Source: Casp-actino8 sp964563545
GTDB taxonomy: Bacteria > Actinomycetota > Acidimicrobiia > Acidimicrobiales > Ilumatobacteraceae
Length of the DNA: 64,000 bases
Reading direction: 5' to 3'
Assembly (NCBI GenBank): GCA_964563545.1
Contig: CAZLXB010000001.1
Coordinates: 124,001-188,000, forward strand
A program made the translations under genes and the position numbers. Below, in pieces: positions 15,901 to 22,881 of the stretch (positions within the stretch are counted from its first letter, which is position 1; the number at the start of each line of letters is the position of its first letter). The notes below the pieces were generated by a model. The model saw nothing but the letters and a program-made list of their open reading frames with translations. It did no database searches and was not told the DNA's origin.

Positions 15901-17597
15901 CAGTTTCGAAGACCTTGATTCTCGAACGCAGCCAGTGTGGTGAGAACACGGGAGGCCGAGCCGGTCACCCGAATGTCGCCTGCTTCGACGGCGGCCGACA
16001 ATCCCACTGCGCCGGAAAGCACCTTGGCCCACAGCGCAAACGGCAGACCGATACGATCCGTCGCACCCGCCCCGTCGGTCGGCACCGCCACTCCGTTGCG
16101 GACATGGATCCCGAGCGGATCCACACCGATGAAATCGACACCGATGTGATGGTCGATTCCCAGGGCGAGTTCGGGTTCGAGCATCACCCGAAGGATGCGC
16201 AACGAATCAGAGGGGTGCATACCAAGAACCTGAGGTTCACGTAATCGATGCGTTCGCAGACGCGACAGATCGTTCGAGCCATCGAGATCACGGGCCTTGG
16301 TGATGCACCAGTTACGGATGTTGGCCGCCGCCGATCGATAGCCGACTTCACGCAACACATCAGCGAGACACCGTCGATCGTCGTCGGTTGCGTCGTGCCG
16401 GGCCACCAACCACGACGCGAGCTCGAGAGCCCAACGCAGATCGTTGGCGGAGACTGCTTCTGTGATCCGACGCGCCACAACCTCGGCGCCACCGAATCCC
16501 TCCACCAGTCTGGTCGCCCGCTCGCGGGGTTCGAGAGGGAACAACTTGGCCGGATCACCGTCGAACCAGCCGCGAATTCCCGCATGAATCTGACGTACAT
16601 GGTGTTCGGCCACTCCGTAGAGCTCGGTGGTCAGATAATCGTCGTCGTACGAATCCGGTAGGCGGATGCTCGACGCGAGTTCGTCGGCGGTCATCCCCTT
16701 GTTGAGTCCGCGAACCGTCTGATCCCACATGAACTGGATCGAATCACGATCACCGGTGACCCGACGCCGGATCTCGTCAGCACCTGCGATGGGCGGGCCG
16801 TGCGTCCCCACCAAGTACTCCGAACCCAACGACAGAACATGATCGATACCCCGAAGGAGGATCTGTGGATCGCGGTATTCCTCACCACGTATCGCGAAGA
16901 CGTTGAACAACACCGGCCACACGATGTTGTGCACGCACGTGCTGATCTCCGGGAACCAGAGCGTCAACGAATCATCGGCATCGGACGGAGCGTGCGTGAC
17001 CTCCACTTTCAGACCGGCGATCGTGGCCGTCTCACCTCCGCGCCAGGTCACAGTGGCTGGTACGTAGCCGCCGGTGAAGGGATGATGATCTGGATTTCGG
17101 TAGAAGATGCCGAGTCCCACACTCACGATGCCGTCCGGCCCGTCGAGAGGCATGGTGGTGCCGAACTGATGGACGAGCCCACTCGAGTACGACGGCCCGA
17201 TCTCCGACATGGCCCGCGAACGGTTGAACCCGACTTTCTCGTGGGCGTACACCGGCACCTCGTGACCGACCTCCCGGAAGATCTCCTCGGTGCCGTTCAC
17301 GTAGTGGAAATGCGAGTAGATCACGGCCGCGATCGGTCGATCGGTGACTCGTCGGAGATCGACGAGGGCCGAGCGCATCTCCTCGTTCGACTCGCCGGTA
17401 TCGATGGCGATGATCCCCTCGGGGGCGTCGATGAACGTCTGGTTGGAAAGTCCGTTGCCCACGAGGTTCCACACCCCGGGTCGGACCTCGTACAACCGCC
17501 GAGCCAGACGTTCGGTGTGCTCGAGGGCGGACCGGTGCACGCGTTGACCACGTTCGGCCGTGACGACCTGCGTCGGATCCGTGTCGAATGAGCGCAT
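15900..17597 (-). CDS. Alkylsulfatase-like metallo-beta-lactamase-fold protein (565 aa)
   Basis: Three parts match SdsA1/BDS1-type alkylsulfatases: an N-terminal MBL domain (~40-320), an alkylsulfatase dimerisation region (~330-450) and a C-terminal SCP2-like domain (~460-565). The metal motif differs sharply: where the family has HxHxDH, this protein has HFHYVN, and the later acidic ligand regions read THAPSDADD and VHNIV. The His of GTHGPPI is kept. The enzyme may use one metal, or have changed chemistry. The ATG at 17597 follows GGGGGAGG. It is coupled by TGATG to the arylsulfatase, so the pair probably acts on sulfated substrates. Confidence 0.8.
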   Translation of the reverse strand: MRSFDTDPTQVVTAERGQRVHRSALEHTERLARRLYEVRPGVWNLVGNGLSNQTFIDAPEGIIAIDTGESNEEMRSALVDLRRVTDRPIAAVIYSHFHYVNGTEEIFREVGHEVPVYAHEKVGFNRSRAMSEIGPSYSSGLVHQFGTTMPLDGPDGIVSVGLGIFYRNPDHHPFTGGYVPATVTWRGGETATIAGLKVEVTHAPSDADDSLTLWFPEISTCVHNIVWPVLFNVFAIRGEEYRDPQILLRGIDHVLSLGSEYLVGTHGPPIAGADEIRRRVTGDRDSIQFMWDQTVRGLNKGMTADELASSIRLPDSYDDDYLTTELYGVAEHHVRQIHAGIRGWFDGDPAKLFPLEPRERATRLVEGFGGAEVVARRITEAVSANDLRWALELASWLVARHDATDDDRRCLADVLREVGYRSAAANIRNWCITKARDLDGSNDLSRLRTHRLREPQVLGMHPSDSLRILRVMLEPELALGIDHHIGVDFIGVDPLGIHVRNGVAVPTDGAGATDRIGLPFALWAKVLSGAVGLSAAVEAGDIRVTGSASRVLTTLAAFENQGLRN

Positions 17598-17697
17598 GTC
17601 GCCTCCCCCGCCCGACATCTTGGCAGAGCAGACACCCCCGCTTACCAACCTCGAACCCACACTCCGACTCACCGAAAGGGACGAAAGGACCATTGAC

Positions 17698-17994
17698 GTG
17701 ACGATCAGCGCCGCACAACGCTACGAACTGCACAGCGCACTTGTGACCACATTGGGGGACGACGTGGCCAACACCTTGATGGAGCACCTCCCGCCGAGCG
17801 GATGGAGCGATGTCGTACGTCTGAGTCAGCTCGATGAAGTCGAGAAGAGACTCGGTTTGCGAATCGATGGACTCGAACGGCGAATTGATCAACTTGATGG
17901 CCGAATGAAGCTCCTCCTCTCCGGGGGCTTGGCTTTCGCTTTGGCCATCATCGCGATTCAGGTCCAGATCATGATCAGCATCGCCCATCTCTGA
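17698..17994 (+). CDS. Small membrane protein with N-terminal helical domain (98 aa)
   Basis: Starts at a GTG (17698) preceded by an AAAGGA ribosome site. Residues ~1-40 (AAQRYELHSALVTTLG...LMEHLPPSGWSDV) are followed by a coiled-coil segment with heptad-like Leu/Ile (EKRLGLRIDGLERRIDQLD) and a C-terminal membrane helix (LLLSGGLAFALAIIAIQV). Similar proteins are frequent in Acidimicrobiia as I recall, without known function. It points away from the MBL gene across about 100 bases. Confidence 0.7.
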   Translation: MTISAAQRYELHSALVTTLGDDVANTLMEHLPPSGWSDVVRLSQLDEVEKRLGLRIDGLERRIDQLDGRMKLLLSGGLAFALAIIAIQVQIMISIAHL

Positions 17995-18070
17995 CTCTCC
18001 CGAAGGCCTGACTTCCTTACCGAGTTGGCACCAAGGACGGATGCGAGTTCCCGCCGCTAGCTGGTCCCCG

Positions 18071-18076
18071 TACCGT
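18071..18076 (+). promoter_or_regulatory. -10 element, leaderless promoter of the 33-aa membrane peptide
   Basis: TACCGT, 6 bases before the ATG at 18083. Confidence 0.5.
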
Positions 18077-18082
18077 GAGCGC

Positions 18083-18184
18083 ATGAGAGCATTCAGCTTT
18101 GGAATCATTCTTCTCGTGGCCATCATCGCGGCCGTCGGCGGTGGGGTGGCCTTCACCCGACGGAAGTCATCGACGGGTCATTGA
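18083..18184 (+). CDS. Possible 33-residue single-span membrane peptide
   Basis: ATG to TGA encodes 33 residues: a short basic start, one hydrophobic segment (FGIILLVAIIAAVGGGVAF) and a charged tail (TRRKSSTGH). A leaderless -10 lies exactly 6 bases upstream, the same geometry as at established genes here. A stem, CGGGTG-GATTT-CACCCG (18202-18218), follows the stop and could end the transcript. No homologue is recognised. The rest of 17995-18359 is the 5' UTR of the helicase. Confidence 0.45.
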   Translation: MRAFSFGIILLVAIIAAVGGGVAFTRRKSSTGH

Positions 18185-18249
18185 GACCGCAATTCGTCTT
18201 CTCGGGTGGATTTCACCCGGTTCACCCCCATACTTGACTCATTGATCGG

Positions 18250-18335
18250 CACGTCTTGCCGTTCATGAGTGGCGTGCGACGTGACGAACATTCAGGTTCG
18301 TCAGAGGCTTCCTCCCTAGGCATCTCGCTGATGCC
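18250..18335 (+). promoter_or_regulatory. Structured 5' UTR of the DEAD-box helicase
   Basis: Before the ATG at 18360 lie two perfect stems: TGACGAAC/GTTCGTCA with a 6-base loop (18282-18303) and GGCATC/GATGCC with a 5-base loop (18319-18335). A third stem, CACGTC (18250-18255) with GACGTG (18278-18283), is mutually exclusive with the first. A candidate -10 (CATACT, 18229-18234) would give a UTR of about 120 bases. Long structured leaders are typical of cold-induced helicase genes; regulation here is inferred. Confidence 0.45.
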
Positions 18336-18359
18336 GTCCCCCCTACATAAAGGAACCTC

Positions 18360-19736
18360 ATGTCCCCCACCAGCACGTCTTCTCGCGTGTCGTCTCGACC
18401 CGTGCCCGAAACAGCATCGTTCGCATCCCTCGGTGTGCCGGCGAATCTGATCCAGATCCTCGTTCGGTCCGGAATCACCGAGCCGTTTCCGATCCAGCGC
18501 CAGACTCTTCCCGACTCACTCGCCGGACTCGACATCATCGGTCGCGGTCGCACGGGTAGCGGTAAGACCCTCGCTTTCGTTCTGCCCCTCGTCGCTCGAC
18601 TTTCGGCCGATCGTCGGGGTTCGGCACCTCGTCAACCGCGCGGACTGATTCTCGTACCCACCCGCGAACTCGCGGCCCAGGTTGCCGAGACCCTCGATCC
18701 GCTCGCCCGCGCCCTCGGACTCACGCACGTGGTGATCCACGGAGGTGTGAGTGCCGCACCTCAGGTGAAGGCCCTTTCGCGCGGCGTCGACATCGTCATC
18801 GCCTGCCCCGGACGTCTCGAAGATCTGATGCAGCAGCGTCAGTGCCGACTCGACCAGGTCGCCATCACCGTCGTCGACGAAGCCGACCACATGGCGGATC
18901 TCGGTTTCCTTCCCGTCGTCAAGCGGGTACTCGACAAGACGCCGACCAACGGCCAGCGACTCCTCTTCTCGGCCACACTCGACAACGGTGTGGACGTGCT
19001 CGTGGATCGCTACCTGCACTCGCCGGCTGTTCACTCGGTGGACTCCGCCGAGTCACCCGTTCCCGACATGGAACACCACGTGTTGTGCGTGAGTCGCGAC
19101 GACAAGCCAGCCATCGTGCAAGCCCTCGCATCCGGGCGTGAGCGCACGCTGCTCTTCACCCGAACCAAGCACACCGCCAAGAAGATTGCCCTGCAATTGT
19201 CGAAGAACGGCATCCCGAGCGTGGATCTGCACGGAAACCTGTCGCAGAACGTGCGCACCAAGAATCTCGAGGCCTTCGCCTCGGGCGAAGTCCTCGTGAT
19301 GGTCGCCACCGACATCGCGGCCCGTGGCATCCATGTGGACGACATCACCCTCGTGGTTCATGTCGATCCGCCGGCCGAGCACAAGGCATTTCTGCACCGC
19401 TCGGGTCGTACTGCGCGCGCTGGCGCAAGTGGCACGGTGGTCACCGTGATGACACCCGATCAACGGGGTGATGTGGACGTCCTCACCCGACGCGCCGGCA
19501 TCAAGCCCACCCACACCAAGGTGCAGCTCGGACACCCGATCATCGTGGAACTCACCGGTCCGCCGGCCGAGCGACGTATGCGCAAGATTCCCGTCCCACA
19601 GCCGACGCCCCCGACTCGTTCGGCCAATGGTGCCAAGCCGGCCGGCAGTCGTTCCGGAGGCGGACGCAAGCCCGGCCCGGGTACCAACGGACGTCGCCGT
19701 CGTCAGCCAGTGGCCAAGCGGAGCACCAGGACGTAA
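18360..19736 (+). CDS. DEAD-box ATP-dependent RNA helicase (458 aa)
   Basis: Two RecA domains with all core motifs: Q motif (FPIQRQ), motif I GRTGSGKT (~residues 61-69), Ia PTRELA, GG, motif II VDEADHMADLGF, motif III SAT, motif IV LLFTRTKH, V ATDIAARGI and VI HRSGRTARAG. The C-terminal ~60 residues are a Gly/Arg/Pro-rich basic tail that would bind RNA. An AAAGGA ribosome site precedes the ATG. RNA remodelling in ribosome assembly or cold adaptation is likely. The last 34 bases overlap the hemolysin III gene. Confidence 0.94.
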   Translation: MSPTSTSSRVSSRPVPETASFASLGVPANLIQILVRSGITEPFPIQRQTLPDSLAGLDIIGRGRTGSGKTLAFVLPLVARLSADRRGSAPRQPRGLILVPTRELAAQVAETLDPLARALGLTHVVIHGGVSAAPQVKALSRGVDIVIACPGRLEDLMQQRQCRLDQVAITVVDEADHMADLGFLPVVKRVLDKTPTNGQRLLFSATLDNGVDVLVDRYLHSPAVHSVDSAESPVPDMEHHVLCVSRDDKPAIVQALASGRERTLLFTRTKHTAKKIALQLSKNGIPSVDLHGNLSQNVRTKNLEAFASGEVLVMVATDIAARGIHVDDITLVVHVDPPAEHKAFLHRSGRTARAGASGTVVTVMTPDQRGDVDVLTRRAGIKPTHTKVQLGHPIIVELTGPPAERRMRKIPVPQPTPPTRSANGAKPAGSRSGGGRKPGPGTNGRRRRQPVAKRSTRT

Positions 19737-20362
19737 TGCACGGTCGCCGCACCGGCGACCAACGCGTGAAAGATCTCGTGAAATCCGAAGATCTTCGGTA
19801 GCGGATTGGGGCGCTTGGCCGCATAGATCACCGCGCCGATCGAATACATTGCACCCCCACCCCACAGGAGTGTGGTGTCGACTGCATTCAGCGCCGCCGA
19901 CAGGGAGCCGATCTCGATCAGTGCACTCCAGCCGACGAGTAGATAGACACCGGCGATCACCGAGGGCGGGGCGTGCAACCAGGCCATGCGGATGATCACT
20001 CCGATGGTCGCCGCCGTCCAGACGAAGACGAGGAGTGTCATCTCACTGCGTCCGTTCAGACTCAGCGTCGTGACCGCCGTGTACGAGCCGGTGACGGCCA
20101 GAAGAATCGCCGAATGATCGAGGCGGCGGAATGTGCGCTGAGCCGAATCGCTCAGGCGACCCGAGTGGTACACCGCCGAGACACTCAACATCGCGGCCAC
20201 GCCGACTCCGTAGATCGCCATCGCCACCCGAGCGGTTGCTGACTGCGCAAGACAGATGAGAACCACGAAGGCCGGCACCGACAACACCGCGAACCAGCGG
20301 TGAATGTGCCCACGGAGCAACGGACGGGGCAACATCGGACGAAGGGCGGGAGTGGTGTCCAA
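19703..20362 (-). CDS. Hemolysin III / PAQR-family membrane protein (219 aa)
   Basis: Seven predicted membrane segments and the family metal-site motifs: AVYHSGRL (Ser/His), RRLDHSAI (Asp/His) and the C-terminal HEIFHAL pair. PAQR-type bacterial proteins may act as hydrolases or membrane-homeostasis factors; haemolytic activity is not implied. The TTG at 20362 is adopted because a leaderless -10 (TAGGGT) lies 7 bases upstream; the ATG at 20335 is the alternative. An inverted repeat covers the expected -35 region. Confidence 0.85.
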   Translation of the reverse strand: MDTTPALRPMLPRPLLRGHIHRWFAVLSVPAFVVLICLAQSATARVAMAIYGVGVAAMLSVSAVYHSGRLSDSAQRTFRRLDHSAILLAVTGSYTAVTTLSLNGRSEMTLLVFVWTAATIGVIIRMAWLHAPPSVIAGVYLLVGWSALIEIGSLSAALNAVDTTLLWGGGAMYSIGAVIYAAKRPNPLPKIFGFHEIFHALVAGAATVHYVLVLRLATG

Positions 20363-20369
20363 GACTCGG

Positions 20370-20375
20370 ACCCTA
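20370..20375 (-). promoter_or_regulatory. -10 element, promoter of the hemolysin III gene
   Basis: TAGGGT on the minus strand, 7 bases before a TTG start at 20362. Confidence 0.5.
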
Positions 20376-20385
20376 ACCCCCGGAA

Positions 20386-20400
20386 CTGACGAATGGTCAG
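20386..20400. promoter_or_regulatory. Inverted repeat, possible repressor site of hemolysin III
   Basis: CTGAC-GAATG-GTCAG covers the expected -35 region of the hemolysin III promoter; the size and symmetry fit a TetR-type operator. Confidence 0.35.
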
Positions 20401-20424
20401 CGGCCGCTCGACCAAATTGTCGGA

Positions 20425-21093
20425 TCAGGCGATCTCCACTGGAATCGCACTGAACTCACCGGGATCGGTTTCGAGCCCGACTCCGCCCTTCACGACGATC
20501 ATCACGATCGAGCCACTTTCGGCCGAACTGAAGTCGAGCTCAACGGCGTACGGCTCGCTCGCTTCGGCCGAACCGGCCAGCGCGTAACGTTGCGAGATCA
20601 CTTGGCGGGCATCACCGGCCACGTAGGCCGTTACCGAAACCTGGGCCTCGAAGCCGCGAGCAGTTCCGGAGACGATCACCTTCTCCGCCGGCACGACCGA
20701 TCCGGAGATCGGCGACGCGATCGTCATGTGTGGATTGATCGAACCGATCACGAACCAGCCATCATCGGGGCCGAGCTGCCGAAGGAGAAGAGTGCTCCTC
20801 ACGACCGCTGGCTGTTCGCCGATGAGGACGTCGATCTCCCCACTTCGCGAATCGCCGGCTCGAAATTCGCCCAAGACCGGTGGCACCTTGAACACATTGC
20901 CCACGAACGATCTCGCGGCCTCATCGGGGGTTTCGAGTACCTCGTCGGCCATCGGCCACATCGCCGGCTGTTCGAGAACGACCACCGTTGCCGGCGGGGC
21001 GAGAGACGACGTCGCTTCTTGTTCGTCGGACGCGACCTTGCACCCGCTCAGCACCAGCAAAGCAACCAGTAGAGGCTTGAGGGGTGTTTTCAT
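20425..21093 (-). CDS. Lipoprotein with Gmad2-like immunoglobulin domain (222 aa)
   Basis: A lipoprotein signal with lipobox LVLSGC puts the mature Cys at ~residue 18. The C-terminal half (~120-222) reads as a Gmad2 (spore-germination-type Ig-like) domain: ITIASPISGSVV-type start (MTIASPISGSVVPAEKV), then SGTARGFEAQVSV, and a final VMIVV strand. Residues ~55-115 form a second beta-rich unit. Location: outer face of the membrane, role unknown. It overlaps the hydroxylase gene by ATGA (21090-21093), the last of three coupled genes. Confidence 0.78.
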   Translation of the reverse strand: MKTPLKPLLVALLVLSGCKVASDEQEATSSLAPPATVVVLEQPAMWPMADEVLETPDEAARSFVGNVFKVPPVLGEFRAGDSRSGEIDVLIGEQPAVVRSTLLLRQLGPDDGWFVIGSINPHMTIASPISGSVVPAEKVIVSGTARGFEAQVSVTAYVAGDARQVISQRYALAGSAEASEPYAVELDFSSAESGSIVMIVVKGGVGLETDPGEFSAIPVEIA

Positions 21094-21887
21094 CGACTCG
21101 CGGTCAATCGAGCCCGTTCACCAACTCCGACCCGGCGACTCTTCGCCGCTTCGAGTGTTCCATGCTCCTTCAACTCCTCGACGGTCATCTCGCGACGCAA
21201 GGTACCAAAGAGCGCATCGCCGAGCGGGAGGAGGAAATTGAGGTTGCAGCCCAAGTCCACATGATGGATGTAATGGTGACGATCGAGAAATGCAAACCAG
21301 CCCTGGCTCTCGATGATTCGATGACTCCCGGGACGGTGAATCGTGTCGTGCACGGAGATGAAGAGGTTCGACACCACCGCCGAGGCCACGATCTCACCAA
21401 CCACGAACCACTCGTTGTGCGTGAGCAACCACGACGGCAGCCAGATCGCCCAGAGGCCAAATGACATGTACCAGACGAAGTGCGTCAACCTGACACGAGC
21501 ATTGGCAAACATCGTCCGACGAATGTCGGTACCGACCCGGCGAATGGCCAGGCGTCTTGCCGGTCCGTTCGTGGTGTAACGCCACGTCGGAAAGAAGGAG
21601 AAATGGTGGGCGACGTGCACCCGGTGAATGGCCGTGAGCGGAGCGATCACCGCTTCGTGATACACGAACCGGTGAACCATCCACTCGATTGGCGACGCGA
21701 GAAGTGGCACGATCGCGAGCCCGATGGCCATCGCGGCCAGATTCGACAGAACGTCCGACTCGGACAGAATTCGTGCCACGAGAACGAGCGCACCCGCGAC
21801 GATCAAGACGAACATCCAGCCGAAGAACACCCGTCCGGCATCGACCGGTGACAACCTCCGGTCGGCCGACGCCTGCACCGCTGTCAT
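21090..21887 (-). CDS. Fatty acid hydroxylase / sterol desaturase superfamily protein (265 aa)
   Basis: An integral membrane di-iron enzyme by its histidine boxes: HRFVYHE (~75-81), HRVHVAHHF (~90-98), HDTIHR and DRHHYIHH (~190-215), among four to five hydrophobic segments. The superfamily hydroxylates or desaturates lipids and carotenoids; the spacing HxxxxH/HxxHH/HxxHH fits. The substrate is unknown. The ATG at 21887 overlaps the hemerythrin stop (ATGA). It is sandwiched between a hemerythrin-like protein and a lipoprotein in one operon. Confidence 0.85.
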   Translation of the reverse strand: MTAVQASADRRLSPVDAGRVFFGWMFVLIVAGALVLVARILSESDVLSNLAAMAIGLAIVPLLASPIEWMVHRFVYHEAVIAPLTAIHRVHVAHHFSFFPTWRYTTNGPARRLAIRRVGTDIRRTMFANARVRLTHFVWYMSFGLWAIWLPSWLLTHNEWFVVGEIVASAVVSNLFISVHDTIHRPGSHRIIESQGWFAFLDRHHYIHHVDLGCNLNFLLPLGDALFGTLRREMTVEELKEHGTLEAAKSRRVGVGERARLTASR

Positions 21888-22372
21888 GTCTCGCTCTCCA
21901 TGATCTGGTCGAGAAGAGTCGCCACATGACCCGGGGGCAGGTGATAGGTGAGCCACGGAACGAGAACGTCCTCTTCCTTCTCGAACAAGGATTCAACCTG
22001 GGAATGAAGTGCGTAAAGGGTCTGGCGGAGGTGCTTCAGGGTGTCCTCCGTGAGGATCTCGTGGGCGATCACCCGCTCGTTGACGTCCAAGAGATCGTCC
22101 ACGAGTTCGTGAATCTCTCCTTGATCACGCATCAGAATCGATGTCGCCACCTCGGTCTCGAGGATGCGATCGACCTCCGGATACACGACCTCCATCTCCG
22201 AACGCAGGAGCGGAAGCAGACGGAAAACCAGGAAGTCGAGATCCTCTCGGCAGCGATCGCGCAATTCGTCGCGCGTGAGGGTGCCGGCCAGATCTGCCGT
22301 AGTTCTCAGGGACTTGACGTGAGGCTCGAGTTCGCGGTGAACGTTCTCGAGAGGATTCGCGGTATGCGACAT
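21884..22372 (-). CDS. Hemerythrin-like (HHE-type) helical protein (162 aa)
   Basis: A four-helix-bundle pattern with acidic/His positions: NVHRELEPHV near the start, EMEVVYPEVDRIL, GEIHELVDDLL and LHSQVESLFEKEEDVLVPWL at the end. The last segment resembles the HxxxEE...P-L helix of hemerythrins, but one usual His is replaced, so iron binding is uncertain. The AAAGGA ribosome site supports the ATG at 22372. First gene of the hemerythrin-hydroxylase-lipoprotein operon; it may sense or supply iron/oxygen for the hydroxylase (inference). Confidence 0.72.
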   Translation of the reverse strand: MSHTANPLENVHRELEPHVKSLRTTADLAGTLTRDELRDRCREDLDFLVFRLLPLLRSEMEVVYPEVDRILETEVATSILMRDQGEIHELVDDLLDVNERVIAHEILTEDTLKHLRQTLYALHSQVESLFEKEEDVLVPWLTYHLPPGHVATLLDQIMESET

Positions 22373-22447
22373 CTGGTTCCTTTCTCCGAATGAGAAACGA
22401 ACCGTAGGGAGCACGCGTGGACGACGCGCTCCGCAAATGTCACTGCA

Positions 22448-22657
22448 TCATTCGCCAGCTTCCTCGCCGTCTCCTTCACCACTTTCGTCATCCTCGCTCG
22501 ACGGGCCAGCCTTGTCCCGCTTCTCCTCGCCAGTCGTCACGTCGTGCCAGGAGGCCTTGGCTCCCTGATGACCGGCATCGACCATCGTGTAGGCAGCGGC
22601 ACCGGCGGTCACGACGAGAACCGCCGACACGACGAGCGCCCCCACCTTCGACTTCAT
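22448..22657 (-). pseudogene. DUF2231-like C-terminal fragment (69 aa)
   Basis: Encodes a basic start, one membrane segment (VGALVVSAVLVVTAGAAAYT) and DAGHQGAKASWHDV followed by an acidic tail. This equals the C-terminal part of DUF2231 membrane proteins, whose last helix is followed by G-H-x-G-A-K-x-x-W. It starts at an ATG overlapping the stop of the N-terminal fragment (22654-22657). The middle helices of the family are missing. It is either a decayed gene or a two-piece membrane protein. Confidence 0.5.
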
Positions 22658-22824
22658 GAAGTTGGTGACACCGTGGTTCCAAGGAGCCACCACCCGAATC
22701 GATCGAGCCAAGCCGGACGAATGGTCATGAGAAGGGCCATGGTGGCCGCGATCGGGACCATTACAACGGGCAGATGCACCAACAGAGGGTGCGCAGGCAA
22801 TCCAAAGAGGTTTTCGAGTTCCAT
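22654..22824 (-). pseudogene. DUF2231-like N-terminal fragment (56 aa)
   Basis: Reads MELENLFGLPAHPLLVHLP, then one membrane segment and FGWWLLGTT before stopping at SPTS. HPLLVHLPVV is the family N-terminal signature. The frame stops just after the second helix begins, and the family's C-terminal piece follows in another frame with ATGA overlap. A leaderless -10 (TACGGT, 7 bases before the ATG) is intact, so the locus is probably still transcribed. Confidence 0.5.
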
Positions 22825-22831
22825 AATGATC

Positions 22832-22837
22832 ACCGTA
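22832..22837 (-). promoter_or_regulatory. -10 element, leaderless promoter of the split DUF2231 gene
   Basis: TACGGT on the minus strand, 7 bases before the ATG at 22824. Confidence 0.55.
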
Positions 22838-22869
22838 ACCATCGACGGATTCGATGTGTTGGCAGGTCG

Positions 22870-22875
22870 TAATCT
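22870..22875 (+). promoter_or_regulatory. -10 element, leaderless promoter of the class III cyclase
   Basis: TAATCT, 6 bases before the ATG at 22882. Confidence 0.62.
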
Positions 22876-22881
22876 TCGACC

